In this document: positions 1 through 11,551 of the stretch, one piece after another
Layout: each line of letters begins with the position of its first letter
How positions within the stretch are numbered: position 1 is the stretch's first letter
DNA from: Promerops cafer
Taxonomy: Eukaryota > Chordata > Aves > Passeriformes > Nectariniidae
Length of the DNA: 64,000 nucleotides
NCBI GenBank assembly: GCA_013398275.1
Contig: VZSE01011604.1
Coordinates: 883,695-947,694 of the forward strand
Reading direction: 5' to 3'
The notes under the pieces: generated by a model
The model's database searches: none
Seen by the model: the letters and a program-made list of their open reading frames with translations, nothing else
What the model was told of the DNA's origin: nothing
Translations under genes and position numbers: made by a program

Positions 1-2480
1 AAAAACAGAACATTATGGTTTAGGTCATTTATGTCAAATGAACCTTAGAAAATTGAAGTTCTCTTGCACAAATGATGCTTATCATGCATTTAAGAGGTGA
101 AAGCTCTGATAACATTTCTACATATATAGATTACTGTTACGTCTGAAGAGATGAACAACACATCAGCATAAACCTATTTACACGTTCAAGTTGGGTCATT
201 AGCCGAAAAACTGTAACATCTCAGCTCCTATTTTAGTTGGATAGTGATTATTTATCATCAACCTTTAAATGATGTTCAACATTCAAAAGGCTTTGTTTCC
301 CTCTTATATGTTTATATAATTTAATATTTAAAAGACACTGTGCAATATCAACAGTACGGCTTCACCCGGTATAACCATTGGATGTGATACTTAATTCACC
401 AAAGAAATGCACAAGCATAATCCAGAGAAAATTATTCCAAAGGTTTTACTATAATGTGTTGTAAGTTATCTACAGGAAGTATTTCAAATAACTTGCTTCC
501 TAGCTTTAAAGGGTACACATTAAATTCTTGATCTATGCAGCAGTTGAAGCAAGGCAGGCACAGACACACAATAGTTTCTTCTTTTTGTCTCCTCTTTATT
601 TCAAAGACAAAACTCAGTATCTCACAAGTTTCTCCATCTTCCAAATTTCCAGCTGAGCAGATGTTCTTTTTATCCACTGATAAAAAAATATCTATGATCT
701 AAGTAGAGAACTGAAAAATTATCAAAGTTGTGTTGTTTTTTTTTTTCAGAGACAAGTAAAAGACAAACTGAGCTACCCTAGCTCAAGGGAAAGGGGAATT
801 AAGCTGTTCTATAATGTCATATCTCTGGAGCTCAGTGGGAGCAATAGAAGGGGTTATAAAGGAAACACTACAAAAGCATAGTAAGTAGGGGAAAATTGGT
901 GGCTCTAATTGGACTCCAAGACATTTCAATCTAATATTTCTAAAACCTAAACTTGGAGCAGGAGGTATTGGATGAACTAGTACCTAGTCATCTCTGACTG
1001 AATCCCAGTGGTAACCTCATAGAACACTGGGCTTGTTCCACTGCCAGGCAAGTGCCCAAACCTCAAGATATTCTCTTTGGTGACAAATTTTTCTCTTCCT
1101 GTCCCACTCTTTTAGAATACCATAAAAATAAATTCTTCAAAGGGGTTTTCAGGTTCTTCTACACTATAGGTTTAGTCTGGATTAGAAATGAATGTTCCAG
1201 CTTCCCCTTCTTACTTAACTTACATATTAAAATGATCTCAAGGCAACTGGATTAGATTGCTTTCACATGAAACTAACCTCTAGAAGTTTCTCTCCAGCTG
1301 CTAAGGGATGTTTAGTTCATACAACAAAATTAAAGCTACTGGGAAGTAAAAGTAAATCCCTAAAATACCTACAGTATGCATATCAGTTTCTCAGCACCAC
1401 TGCTTTGTTCTAGAGCTGTGTTTTTACTGTTATGATCTACATTGTCATTATAACCATAGCTTTGAGGTGTTAAAATTTTATCTGGAGTTCATTCAATGCT
1501 GGGTAGCATTTTGGATTATCAAAGCTTCCAAATAGATTTTCCTTTATACACATCCCTGATATTTCTTTCTCATGGTTTTTTTTTTTTTTTTCTGTACCAT
1601 AGCAATAATCTGACAACTGATGAGTATTTCTTATCACTCAAATGTCTTTTATTAGTGTTCATGAAAAATCATTAGTTTTTAATCCTTCTAACTACAAGCT
1701 CTTTGTTAATATGGAAATGTTAGCGAGATAATGATGTATTATTTTAATTAAAAAGGAATTAATCACAAAATTGTTTTTAAAAAGGTAAATTAAACACAAG
1801 TTAAAGGTACACTTAACTAAAAGAATATATGAATTGTTAGAATTTACTTTTTTCCTGGATGTCTTAGTACTCTTAAATTTTCTAATTTGTTGGGACAGTA
1901 GCAAAGCCAAACAAAATATTCAAATGGGAAGATACCATATGAAAACATTTATACATAACAACTTTATATTTAAGTATCTTTAAGTTGGTTTTGATGTTAT
2001 TTACTTTCATAAATGAAAGAGACTCTTAAACAAGATTTGGCAAATAAATAGACAAGGTCCTGTTATGAAAAATAAAAAATACAGCAAGCTTGACATTTTT
2101 GAAGGGCCAGCTTCAAATTGAAAGTCACTATTTGATGGAACACTTACTGAATTTGCAGCGTAACTAGGGTAAGTTAATACTCCCACCCCATTCAGCATAT
2201 TGTTTAAGCTGTTGCAGTATAATGCTGTAATATCTGTATAATGCTACAACCTACATAACAATTCATGTCTTTGAGTTGTCCCTGTAAATTGTAAAGTAGC
2301 GCCCATATGCAAAACATACTGAGCATTTTCTGCATAATCAAGGCATTCATATAGTTTATATTTACCTTGAAGACCTAGGCAGTCATCCCTCTGCCCTTCC
2401 TTAAATACATTTAGAATATTGCTATTAGATGCAGAGGTTTGTTTTTTTCCCCAAGTAACAATACATTTCTAACTACCTCT
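1..2480. other. AT-rich unique DNA, no gene seen
   Basis: No coding region, structured RNA or recognisable repeat was found. Open frames on both strands are under about 75 codons and show no domain-like pattern. There are short homopolymer T runs near 735-746 and 1576-1591. It is best read as intergenic or intronic sequence. Confidence 0.6.
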
Positions 2481-3020
2481 TGTATTGTGCTTGTGTGGCA
2501 AGGTATTGGTAGCAGAGGGGCTACAGTGGTGGCTTCTGTGAAAAGCTGCCAGAAGTTTCCACTATGCCCATGGCCCTCTAGAAAGAGAAATCAGTGCTGG
2601 ATCTGGTTTGCTGGTGGTAATTATGCCCCTGTGGAAGGGAGCCACACTGGAGTTCATGAAGAATTCCTGCCCATGGCAAGGACTCACGTGGGAGAAGTTC
2701 ATGGGGGACTTTCTCCTGTAGGAGGGACCCCAAGCTGGAGTGAAGCAAGATTGTGAGGAGTCGTCCCCCTGAGGAGAAAGAAGGAGCAGAGACAGTGTGA
2801 TGGACTGACCACAGACACTGAGCCCCTGGAGGGGAGAGGGGAGAGAAAATTGGGAGTAAAGGTGAGCCCAGGAAAAGGGGATGGGTAGAAGAAAATGGTT
2901 TAGAGATTTGGTTTTATTTCTTATAATACTACTCTGATTTGATGGGTTATAAATTTAAATAATTTTCCTGAGTCAGGTATGTCTTGCTTGATGGTAATTG
3001 TTGAGTGATCTCTCCCTAGA
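2481..3020 (+). mobile_element. Avian ERV LTR, internally deleted copy
   Basis: This is a solo LTR-like copy of the family also present on the minus strand at 37669-38753. It starts with TG at 2481 (TGTATTG) and keeps the family's 5' block about GCTACAGTGGTGGCTTCTG. It then jumps to the middle repeats, where phrases such as GACTCACGTGGGAGAAGTTC and GGAGGGACCCCAAGCTGGAG recur, and on through the CTCTGATTTGATGGG block near 2935. Relative to the longer copy it lacks roughly 500 bp of the 5' half, including the TATA-like segment. The family's polyadenylation signal near 2950 has decayed from AATAAA to ATAAAT. The 3' end fades out near 3020, so no terminal CA or target-site duplication could be paired. 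No gag, pol or env remnant flanks it. The family assignment (ERVL-like) rests on memory of avian repeats, not a search. Confidence 0.75.
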
Positions 3021-4453
3021 AATGCATAGCATTTGTAGTCTTAACTACAGTTTATTTATGATCTTCTACTGCAGTATGACTTACCAATGACAAAAAATCA
3101 GACCAGCAATTACCAAAACAAATTTCTCCAATATTTTTTTCTGTATTTTTATAGGAGAGAGAATTTTGGAGGATCAAACCATTTGAGATATTCCCACATA
3201 ATTATATGCAAATAGGTCTGGAAGGAACCTACAAATATCACATTCTCTGTGCTAAAGCTTTACTGTCAAAGTATTCTTTTGTTCTGAATAAAATCAATTT
3301 GAACAAATAAAAGGAGTTGTGCCCAAGTGATTCTTCTTGAGATTCTTAGTGTGCCTGAATCATCACTCTTTGGTAATCAGAGGTGTACAATTTTTAGCAT
3401 TGATTATCTAATATAGCAGCACTTACTGATCCTTCAATGGAGGTTTCTTGTTTTGAGCTAGTCATACTTTTTTTTTTAACTTGAAATGCAGGGTCAGGGT
3501 CATGGAACCCCATTTTCCTGCATGCAGAGATCAGATATCCCTCTGCATTTGAGATAGGTGCTTTGCAAAGGAAAAGCATTCCAGAATTCTAATCTAGAAT
3601 CTTTTATCAGATTCAGTGGGAGGATCCTATGACTTGGCCTACATATTTCTCCATTATACAAATAAGGTTTTTGGAGCGGAGAGCCTTCTCAGTGCTCTGA
3701 AGGACTTGAGTTCTCTAGAATTTAAAATGAATTCTTAGTTTCCTCTTTTCCCAAAGAATAAATGCCATAAAATATGTTTCTATACAAGTGATGCTGGTCC
3801 TGTATTTTCTTCATAATTTCACTGTGATTTTATAAATTTATCCTTCAACTTTTACACATTGAACAAAATATTTTTTGTCACTGGCCTGTCATGATGAATT
3901 CTTACAATCCTGCCATTTTCTGGCAATCTTCTATTTCCAGCTGTACAGTTATGAAATATTTTATTTGACTTTCATTGGTAAATCAATGAAAAGGTTGCTT
4001 TTTCTGACGTCTCCGACCCTATAAATAATTTTTTATATTCTCAGTGTGCTGCCAGGGTATGGCCATTTTATGCCTTCTGCCTGAAACATAAAACCAAGTA
4101 GGAGACAATTGGTTATTTTGTTCTAGCAAAAATGTTGTAATCTCAAAGTACAAGTACTTCACAAATATGAGAATGAAGGTGGTGCATGAAGATAAAAGGG
4201 ATTAAGCCCTGGAAGTGCTGAAAATATACTAATATATTAGTTGATTAATAATTTTTAATCTAAGTCACAAAAATAATTTTGGAAATTTTTCTAGCTCCTA
4301 CCACCAGGATTAAGATGTCATCTTCTCTAGACTTCAATTAAGACTTTAAAGCTGATGCCAAACAGCCTTAAATATGTATTCAATTTATAGCTTATGCAGG
4401 GATAGTGGGCAAAATTGTTTAAATATAAAAAGTATGATTTCAATATTTAGGAG
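3021..4453. other. AT-rich unique DNA, no gene seen
   Basis: The stretch between two LTRs holds only short chance-like frames. I see no repeat signature or RNA gene in it. Confidence 0.55.
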
Positions 4454-4981
4454 TGTCCTGGGTTGGCTATATGATGCTTGTACCCCCAATCACCTGTCCT
4501 GTTTATGCTGGATAATAAGTTTTGCACCTTTAAGACTGGTTCTGAGAGTGAAGGGAGAGAAGAAGCGGAGTTTGTTTGCAGACACTGCACTCACTCCTCC
4601 ACATTGCTGCTCCTGGGCTGTGCCCTCTGCGGATGGACAGACAGCAGGACAGAGCTCTGCTGTGCTTTCAGTTAGTTTTAGCTCGCTGAGGCAGAGAAGT
4701 TCCCTGGACTGTGGTTTTTCTTTTTCTTTGGAACTGTTTGAACCTGCTCTGGACTGAAACCCCAGCAGAGCCCCGGCAGCTCGCACCTGTGGCCACGGGG
4801 CCGGGGCTGGGCCGCGGCATTTCCACACACAGAGGCGCGTCCAGCTCTTCTCAGGGGTCTAACAGAATTGTCAGCTTTCAGAACTGTTACTGACTGGTTC
4901 TTTTTGTAAGACACAGAGGAAATTACTAACATGTTCCCTTTGCATCACTTCCAAAAGTGCCTCCTGTGCAAAACCAGGACA
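4454..4981. mobile_element. Avian ERV solo LTR with TGTCCTGG/CCAGGACA ends
   Basis: A 528-bp block begins TGTCCTGG at 4454 and ends CCAGGACA at 4981. These ends form a perfect 8-bp terminal inverted repeat of the TG...CA type expected of LTRs. The interior (about 4540-4860) is far more GC-rich than its surroundings and carries CpGs, for example around 4775-4845. No internal retroviral sequence lies next to it, so it is probably a solo LTR. The flanking 5-mers (AGGAG before, TTGAG after) match at only 3 of 5 positions, so the target-site duplication is eroded or the boundary is off by a few bases. The open frames across it on both strands (up to 127 codons) show no protein-like pattern and are by-products of the GC content. 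Transcriptional orientation is not clear. Confidence 0.75.
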
Positions 4982-7900
4982 TTGAGTCTGACTGCACTCA
5001 CATAATTTGTTTTATATAGGATTTTTGTTAATAAATGCTCTAGTGCAATTTCTCTGTCGATCCATTCCGTATAATACAATCCAACACACTGAATCTATAT
5101 AAAACTATTAAAGGGAACATATAATTATTATAATCTTAGCCATATTTTATTTCCTTCTACTCAAATTTATTCTTATATGTTTCTTTTGTTATGTGTTCCT
5201 TATACAACTCCAAGCTCTGTTTCTCACCAGAAAATACAAAAGAAAAAAAAAAAAAGGCATGTATAAAAAATCCCAACAGAAGTCACTACTGGAGACCCAC
5301 ACATATTCCCTTACTCAAGACCACAGTTAGTAGAAATACCAGTGTAACCAGTGCAAACCAGTTTAATGAATGAATGAATGAGAAAAGGGGAAAAAAAGAA
5401 TGTATAATGAGGCTGTATATGAGCTGAAAATTTTAGAAAGCATTTTTTTCCCTGTCACAAATGAAAAAGTACTACATTTCTCTCTGTCTTACTCAGCCTT
5501 AGTAGCATGGTGGAGCCAATGTCTTCCGTCTGGTAGCACAGCATGTGTGAGCCACTTAAACTCCCTGACTTGCATGATGGTAGATCATTCTTGCTATTTA
5601 ACTGCTCCATGCAGGTTATTATGCATGCAAACAGCCCCCACAGTAAAGAACACATGTGGATTCAAGCTACACTCCTAACTGGCTTCAAAGAAACGCTATT
5701 TAAACAAAAATGCTGGAAAGAACGCAATTTCGTCACAAGGATGAAAAAAGTCCCTACCAATCTGCAGTGCTACCTGTTTTGTATTAAACCTCTACATGAC
5801 TATTAATAACCTCAGCTACAATCCCTCATCAGTGTATTTCTGAGGTAGATGTATCTTCTCTGCAGACACCCTCAATTGCAGTTGTGTCTTCGTTCGGATC
5901 CCTAGAAATTGGACTGAGGTCCCACAGCATTTTGTGTTTCCTTTTCAGTAGTTCTTCATTAAAACCTTAATTTATTTAGTTTTAATTTCAACAAAATTGT
6001 CTATCTTTGACAGAAATGTACTGTCTTGTGTCTATCAGCATTTTTTACTCAACAACCTGAACACCTTAGATGTGTGCTAATTATAAAACCTGACACCATA
6101 ACTGCTGTCATCAAAGTTTCTCCTGCTTTTCAAGTATAAAAACATCATTCAGAAGTGTACAGAGTTGGTTCTCCATAAATTTAAATCACACTGAGCTTTT
6201 TCTAAGCAAAAAGAGCAGATTTCTCATCTGAAAACTGCTATTCAAAGGTTTCTATCATTAGCCTTATTTTTGTTATAAATCTATAAAATAATGTCTAGAT
6301 GTATAAAATAATGAATGCCTGTCTCCATTATGCAATTTATCTTTAAATAAATCAATTATATGCATTAAATACTTAAACATCTTTAGTACATTCTGTAACA
6401 TTTGCAGTAATTACCAAAACTACTTTCTACATACAAGGTACCTGTATAATGTCAAAGATCAGCAAAACTATTTTAGTTCAGATAATTATTGTGAAACAAA
6501 ATCCAGCATGAATTTCTTAGTGCCATACCTGTGCTCTCTGTTTAAGAAGTTTTAATTTTTCATGACATTGGTAAATGAAGTTCTGACTAGAAGACCTGAC
6601 TGCATGATACAGCAGGATTGAGGACTTAAATTTACTCTGCACATTAGATATTGCCACAGATATTTACCTGAATGGGATTTCTGGGCATCACCTTAATTGT
6701 TTTGACAGGGTAGTGGTTAATGTTAATGCACATATTTTAGCAACTTTTTGGAAGCATATGGTGCCCAGTGAGATGTGCTGTGACTGATACACTGAAGACA
6801 CTTTCCAAAGTAAAGGAAGATTCTTTTTGCAACTAAATGCTTCAGTGAATAGACAGAAATGTTGTAGCTAAATTGAAAATTGTCAACTAATTCCATAAGA
6901 TCAAATTGAGATAGTAAGAATCTAAAACATCCATTTAAGCTGAAAAGCCTGAGCATAAAGTTATTTCTGAATAGAGTAACAAATTATTGGTTTTTATCTT
7001 CTTTATTGCTCTTAAGTGTGGTCTTTGCAGCACACGCACTTATTGCACACAAGGTCTGAGTATCTACCTTCACTTTATAGCCAAACTTATTTTACAACCT
7101 ACAATCTCAGACTGTGTTACAGCATAGACAGTAGTTATCACTGGCAACACTAATTCTTGGGAGAATGAGAAAGACTCAAGGGTAACCCCCCTTTTGAAGG
7201 TAAAGAGGACTACTGGGAAGTTTGAGGTGTCATGGAGGGTTTGGGTGCCCTAAGGGGAAAACACAAAGAAGAGAGCCTGAGAAGAAACATATCATCTTTC
7301 CTAATCTCAAAAAGATAGCATGAAGTTTTTTCTGGCAGGTAGCCTCCTAAAGTTAAAAGGAAACACCAGTCAAAATTTCTTTCCTCTCAAGAATATTTTC
7401 TGGCCTTCATTTTGGTAATTAAGCTGTTGTTTAATAATGCCTGGGGAAAGATTTTTGCCATGCTATATAATAGTTGTGTTCTCAGTTACAAAAGGAAAAA
7501 CAAAGAGGATGCCAAAATAATTACTTGTGTACAGCGCGGTAACTACAAGGAGAAATCTTCATCCTTCATTTGTTCTAGGACAAAATGCAGATCCTCTAAG
7601 TATCTGTTATTGATTGCTTTCATGACACAGTGAGTCTATCATTGCTTAGCAAGCTTGCCTAAACTATTATGTAAGGATAGAAGGGAATAAAAACCTTCAG
7701 TTCACTTTAGCATTGTTCCCATGAAACAATAAATTTAGAGTATGAGTCATACAATAGACCATTTCACAATACTGTTTCTTCTGCAAAAGTTTGATTGTAC
7801 TGTACTTCATATAGGTGATAATATAAAAAGGTACTAAATGTTGAAATTAAAAATTGAAAAAGGAAACATAGTAATACAATATATCAAAACCATGCAGTAA

Positions 7901-9470
7901 ATTATTTTTGAATGTATTGTGTATGTTAAAATTTTTTGAAGTGGTGCCTTTAATAGTGCAGATAAAAAGATGGTTCTTTAAAATTCTGTCTTATCTAACA
8001 AAACCATCATTAAGTGAGAAATCTGTAAATCACACAGAAAAGGTACTGTAAAATACCTTAAAATATCTCAGATATTTTCCATCAAAAATGTCATATAGAT
8101 GTGACGTCAAAATAAATGACAACACAAGTTCTCTGATTAGGGTGTTTCATATGACGAGTGCACAAGACATTTGATCACAGCACAAAAGAACTTTTATTTA
8201 AGTAATGACTGAAGATGTGCTTTCAGTATTATCTGAAACCTCAGTTTTTAAATTTTTCTATACAATGATCCTTTGATATCTCAAGGATCTTGATAAAGAA
8301 GATAATGATTGGGAAATTGGCGATAAAGACCCTGAACTTTCTGTTCAAAAAGAAATTTTTAGGAAGGTGTTTTTACTCTGATTCAAAGTCATCCTAGAGA
8401 AAAATTGTATTACTAGCTCTGAATTTTAATAATGAATAGCCATTAGGCCAGAAGCTACTTTTGTCCATTTCTCTTGTTCCTGGCTACTTTACATAATTCT
8501 GAACTTTTTAGTACATCAAAGTGAACATGAAATCTTGAAATACAGTGCATAATCTCAGTGTCACTGCTGGATTTTAGTTATGGAAATACTTCAATCAGAC
8601 ATTTCTGTTGAAAAAAGATAGCAGGAAAAGCAAAAAAAAAAATCTTCAGAGATGTTGCAGGAATGATTAAAACATTATAGGAGTGAATCATGAGTCTTTA
8701 CTGTGTTTTGCAAACTTTTGTTCCATAGAAGACATGAGTAAATAGCTCAGAGTTTTTTCATTATCTTCTGCATGGGTTACAGAAAAAAACTCTAAACCAT
8801 TCAGTTTGAAAAATATATCCTGAAGAAAAAAAAAAAAAAGAAAAACTAATAAATAAAAAGCCTAGCAAAACTCTCAGAAGGGAGTTACACTCTTTAGGTT
8901 TTCTGAATTTGTAAAAGAAATGGTGGAAACAAAAATCCATTAAAATTCCATTTGTTTTTGTTCTTTCTAGAGCTAATGGCAAGAAAATGAAGAAAAAAAA
9001 AAGAAAAACATCTGTGTGGACTCTTATGGCTGCGGGTTTGTTGATGTATATTAGCATGAATCCTATGATAATTTTATCTGCCTACCTGAGTATCTGCCTT
9101 ATAGCCCTATTGCACTTTCACTTATGTAGGCACAAGGCTTTGGAGGTGGGGTGGGGGAGTAGTTTAAGGGATATCTTAATCAGCTTTGGGGATTGTTAAA
9201 GGCTTCATATGTACTTAGAGCACCCAGGCCCAAGATGCTCACATGTGTTTAATGTCTTTGTGTTCTTTTGTAGTGCAGTTTCCCATAACAATGCAGCATC
9301 TGCTTGGTGGCAAACTCCCTTCAGTGGTATGGAAAAGACCAAGGGAATAACAAATCCATTCCTTTGCAGCTGTGAAAAACACTTGATCTATTGCAGAAGG
9401 CTTACACAACCTCCTTGCAGAGAGGTGAAAAACGGTGAGACACAGATTGCCTAAAACAATTTTCCTGAAA
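4982..9470. other. AT-rich unique DNA with small simple repeats
   Basis: No gene or interspersed repeat was recognised in 4.5 kb. Small simple repeats are an (AATG)4 tract at about 5366-5382 and A-runs near 5247-5260 and 8826-8840. Open frames are at most about 98 codons, low in complexity and on random strands. Confidence 0.55.
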
Positions 9471-9635
9471 CAGGGAAGGGAAGTTTCAGGGAAGTTTCAG
9501 GGAAGTTTCAGGGAAGGGAAGGGAAGTTTAGGGGAAGTTTCAGGGAAGTTTCAGGGAAGTTTCAGGGAAGTTTCAGGGAGGGAAGGGGAAGGGAAGGGAA
9601 GGGAAGGGAAGGGAAGGGAAGGGAAGGGAAGGGAA
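9471..9635 (+). repeat. G-rich minisatellite: 11-bp units then (GGGAA)n
   Basis: The first part (about 9471-9578) is built from an 11-bp unit, GGGAAGTTTCA, in two blocks separated by GGGAA units. The second part (about 9577-9635) is nearly pure GGGAA, with about ten or more G3 runs spaced by AA. The pentamer equals the first five bases of the 11-mer, so the two arrays probably arose from one another by slippage. The plus strand is purine-only over the pentamer section, fits the G-quadruplex pattern G3-N2-G3-N2-G3-N2-G3, and is polypurine/polypyrimidine on the duplex. A 76-codon frame through it is only the repeat read as protein. Confidence 0.9.
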
Positions 9636-10717
9636 AACTTTGGTCAATTTTTGAGCTCTGAATAAAGACTTTATAACCTAGAATAGAGTTAAACAGCACT
9701 ACAGAATGTCTTTACACAGTTTGAAATTATTTTGAAATGTTCTTAAAATGTTAACTCTTTATTGCTAAACACTTAGCATTTTCTACCAAAATCTGTTTGG
9801 CTGAGCTTGTAGACTGAGGACATAGACATAATTTTGAACAAATATTTTCAGCACACATTGTGGAAGTGATAGTAGTCATGATTTTAAAATGCACAGATGC
9901 TTCTTTGAATCGTGCAAAAGTATCATGGCACATAAAAATTATCTCTAGTGTTTGCAGCAACTGTGCTTTTATGTCTGATTGAGTGTTCAGTAACTAAAAA
10001 ACTAACTACATAAGTGTTATAATTTTAATTTCCATTCAGTCCCTTTATAAACTTCTTTTAAAGTTTGGCTGTGTGCGTTGCTTTGTCAGGAGAAGTATCT
10101 CTACTTCAGCATTTTAACTATAATTAATGATGACATTCGCCTTGATTGTTGCCAAGTTTATATTCCCGAAGAGATGGAACCAAACACAAAACGTGTGAAT
10201 TATTTATACTTCCATATGGAGGCTTATTGTTAATACTTTCTCAGTAATTCTTAAGCTTCGGATCTTAATGAGGAAACGTAGATCACTGGTGCATTTAGTT
10301 CAAAGTATAAAGAGCAGCATGTATCCAAAGAGATGAAAATACCCTGATACTTCAAAAATGAACAATAAAGAAGCCTTTCTTCCTGTCAAAATTGCTGTGA
10401 CAGCTTTCAGAATGGATCTATACATGAACCTAGGTACCCTTCTCTGCCATGTTATCTTCCTTTGAGCAATGACATGCTGTCAATATTTTAACAAGTAGCT
10501 TCCATAAGTTTTAGAAAAATAAAATCTCTGTTTTCCAGTGGTATCCCTCAAATTCCAGACTCAAAATCATAGATCACCATCTATGTGATTGAATCTATGT
10601 GCATCTATATCAGGTTCAATAAGTGATAGGATATAAATCTTTACTTTCTAATTTAAAGTCCTACCAAATAGATCAATTTTTTTGGCATTTTTGATCTGAC
10701 GTTTTCCAGAACTTTGT
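9636..10717. other. AT-rich unique DNA, no gene seen
   Basis: Nothing recognisable lies between the minisatellite and the CR1 tail. The longest frame is about 69 codons. Confidence 0.55.
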
Positions 10718-10829
10718 ACCCTCAGGCACGCAATGTCACTCTTGGGACTGTCCTATACAGGGCCAGGAGTTGATCTTCATTGATCCCTGTGGGTGTCTTC
10801 CAAGTCAGGATATTCTTTGCTCCTATGAT
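10718..10829 (+). mobile_element. CR1 LINE 3' tail fragment
   Basis: This fragment of about 110 bp reads in CR1 sense orientation. It includes the GGGCCAGGAGTTGAT block near 10760, the GATCCCTGTGGGTGTCTTCC block near 10781, and a terminal CCTATGATTCTTCC that corresponds to the CR1 ATTCTGTGATTCT 3' repeat. Only the untranslated 3' end is present, which is typical 5' truncation. It abuts the 3' side of the decayed minus-strand coding remnant, so the last codons of that open frame are CR1 sequence read backwards. Confidence 0.85.
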
Positions 10830-11551
10830 TCTTCCACTGCTTTCTGTAGTAGAGGTTAAAAAATTTTTCTCCTTCTATATTTTCTGTTTTTCTTAAGTTT
10901 ATTTTGTGTCTTTTTGTATCCTGTCTGAACCTTGAATAATTATTCTCAGCACAAAATGAAGATCCTCTTTTGATAATTGCAGATAGTGCTTCAGTTTTTC
11001 TTGCCTTTAATAGACTGTCATAAATCAAACTCAGTAATCTATAAATTTGTGTTGGGCAGACGTATGGCTTTGCATGCAGTATTGCCTGTGTGATCTCATC
11101 CATCGCACTAAGCAGCATAGAGCAGTGATTTATTGGAATAGGGAAACCAAGTAAATACCCTGTCTGGACTAATATAAACATTCCCTTGTTCTGAAGGTTC
11201 AATGATTTCACGGTTAGTCGTTCCAACTCTTTTTCCTACAAATGCATGCAGACACCTAAAAACCCAGCACTGTATACAGTATATATTTAACTTAATGAAA
11301 ATATCTTCTTCACTCCATATGACCAAAACTTTGATTCCTGAATCGGTCAGGAAATATCCATATCCTACATATGTGTGTATACCTTCCTCTCTGCATACCA
11401 AGAAGAGCGAATCCATAAATATGAGATAAAACAACTGTAATCCATTGACAAAGTAAAATTTATTCAAGTCATGTAAGTCAGAGTAGCTAAAGACAAAACA
11501 TAGTGTACTGAAAACAGGCTGATAGGCAGCTTTGCCTGTTTTAGGAGAAAA
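10830..11551 (-). pseudogene. Decayed coding remnant with one frameshift, possible endogenous viral element or retrocopy
   Basis: On the minus strand one frame is open from 11551 to about 11110, preceded by a TAA at 11552-11554. A second frame is open from 11235 down into the CR1 tail at 10829. Read with a single shift, most likely in the A5 run at 11228-11235, they give about 235 codons. That is much longer than the 60-80 codon background of this AT-rich window. Composition is protein-like: mixed hydrophobic helices, clustered acidic residues (a Ser-Glu-Glu-Asp near 11300) and several Cys and Trp. The second half has an amphipathic stretch rich in Leu, Ile and Tyr followed by a basic tail. 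There is no methionine start in context and no visible intron. I cannot identify the family. A bornavirus nucleoprotein-like element is my leading guess. A processed host pseudogene is the alternative. A chance frame is possible but less likely. Confidence 0.4.

Noticed and set aside
2439..2756. 105-codon plus-strand frame
   Set aside because: It lies almost entirely inside the internally deleted LTR and reflects its GC-rich repeats, not a gene.
4374..4932. Several overlapping frames of 60-127 codons on both strands
   Set aside because: They fall within the solo LTR at 4454-4981. Frames open on both strands at once indicate composition, not coding.
9471..9578. Regularly spaced repeats resembling a CRISPR array
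   Set aside because: The units are directly contiguous 11-mers without unique spacers, in a vertebrate context.
9435..9665. 76-codon repetitive frame
   Set aside because: It is the GGGAAGTTTCA and GGGAA minisatellite read as protein.
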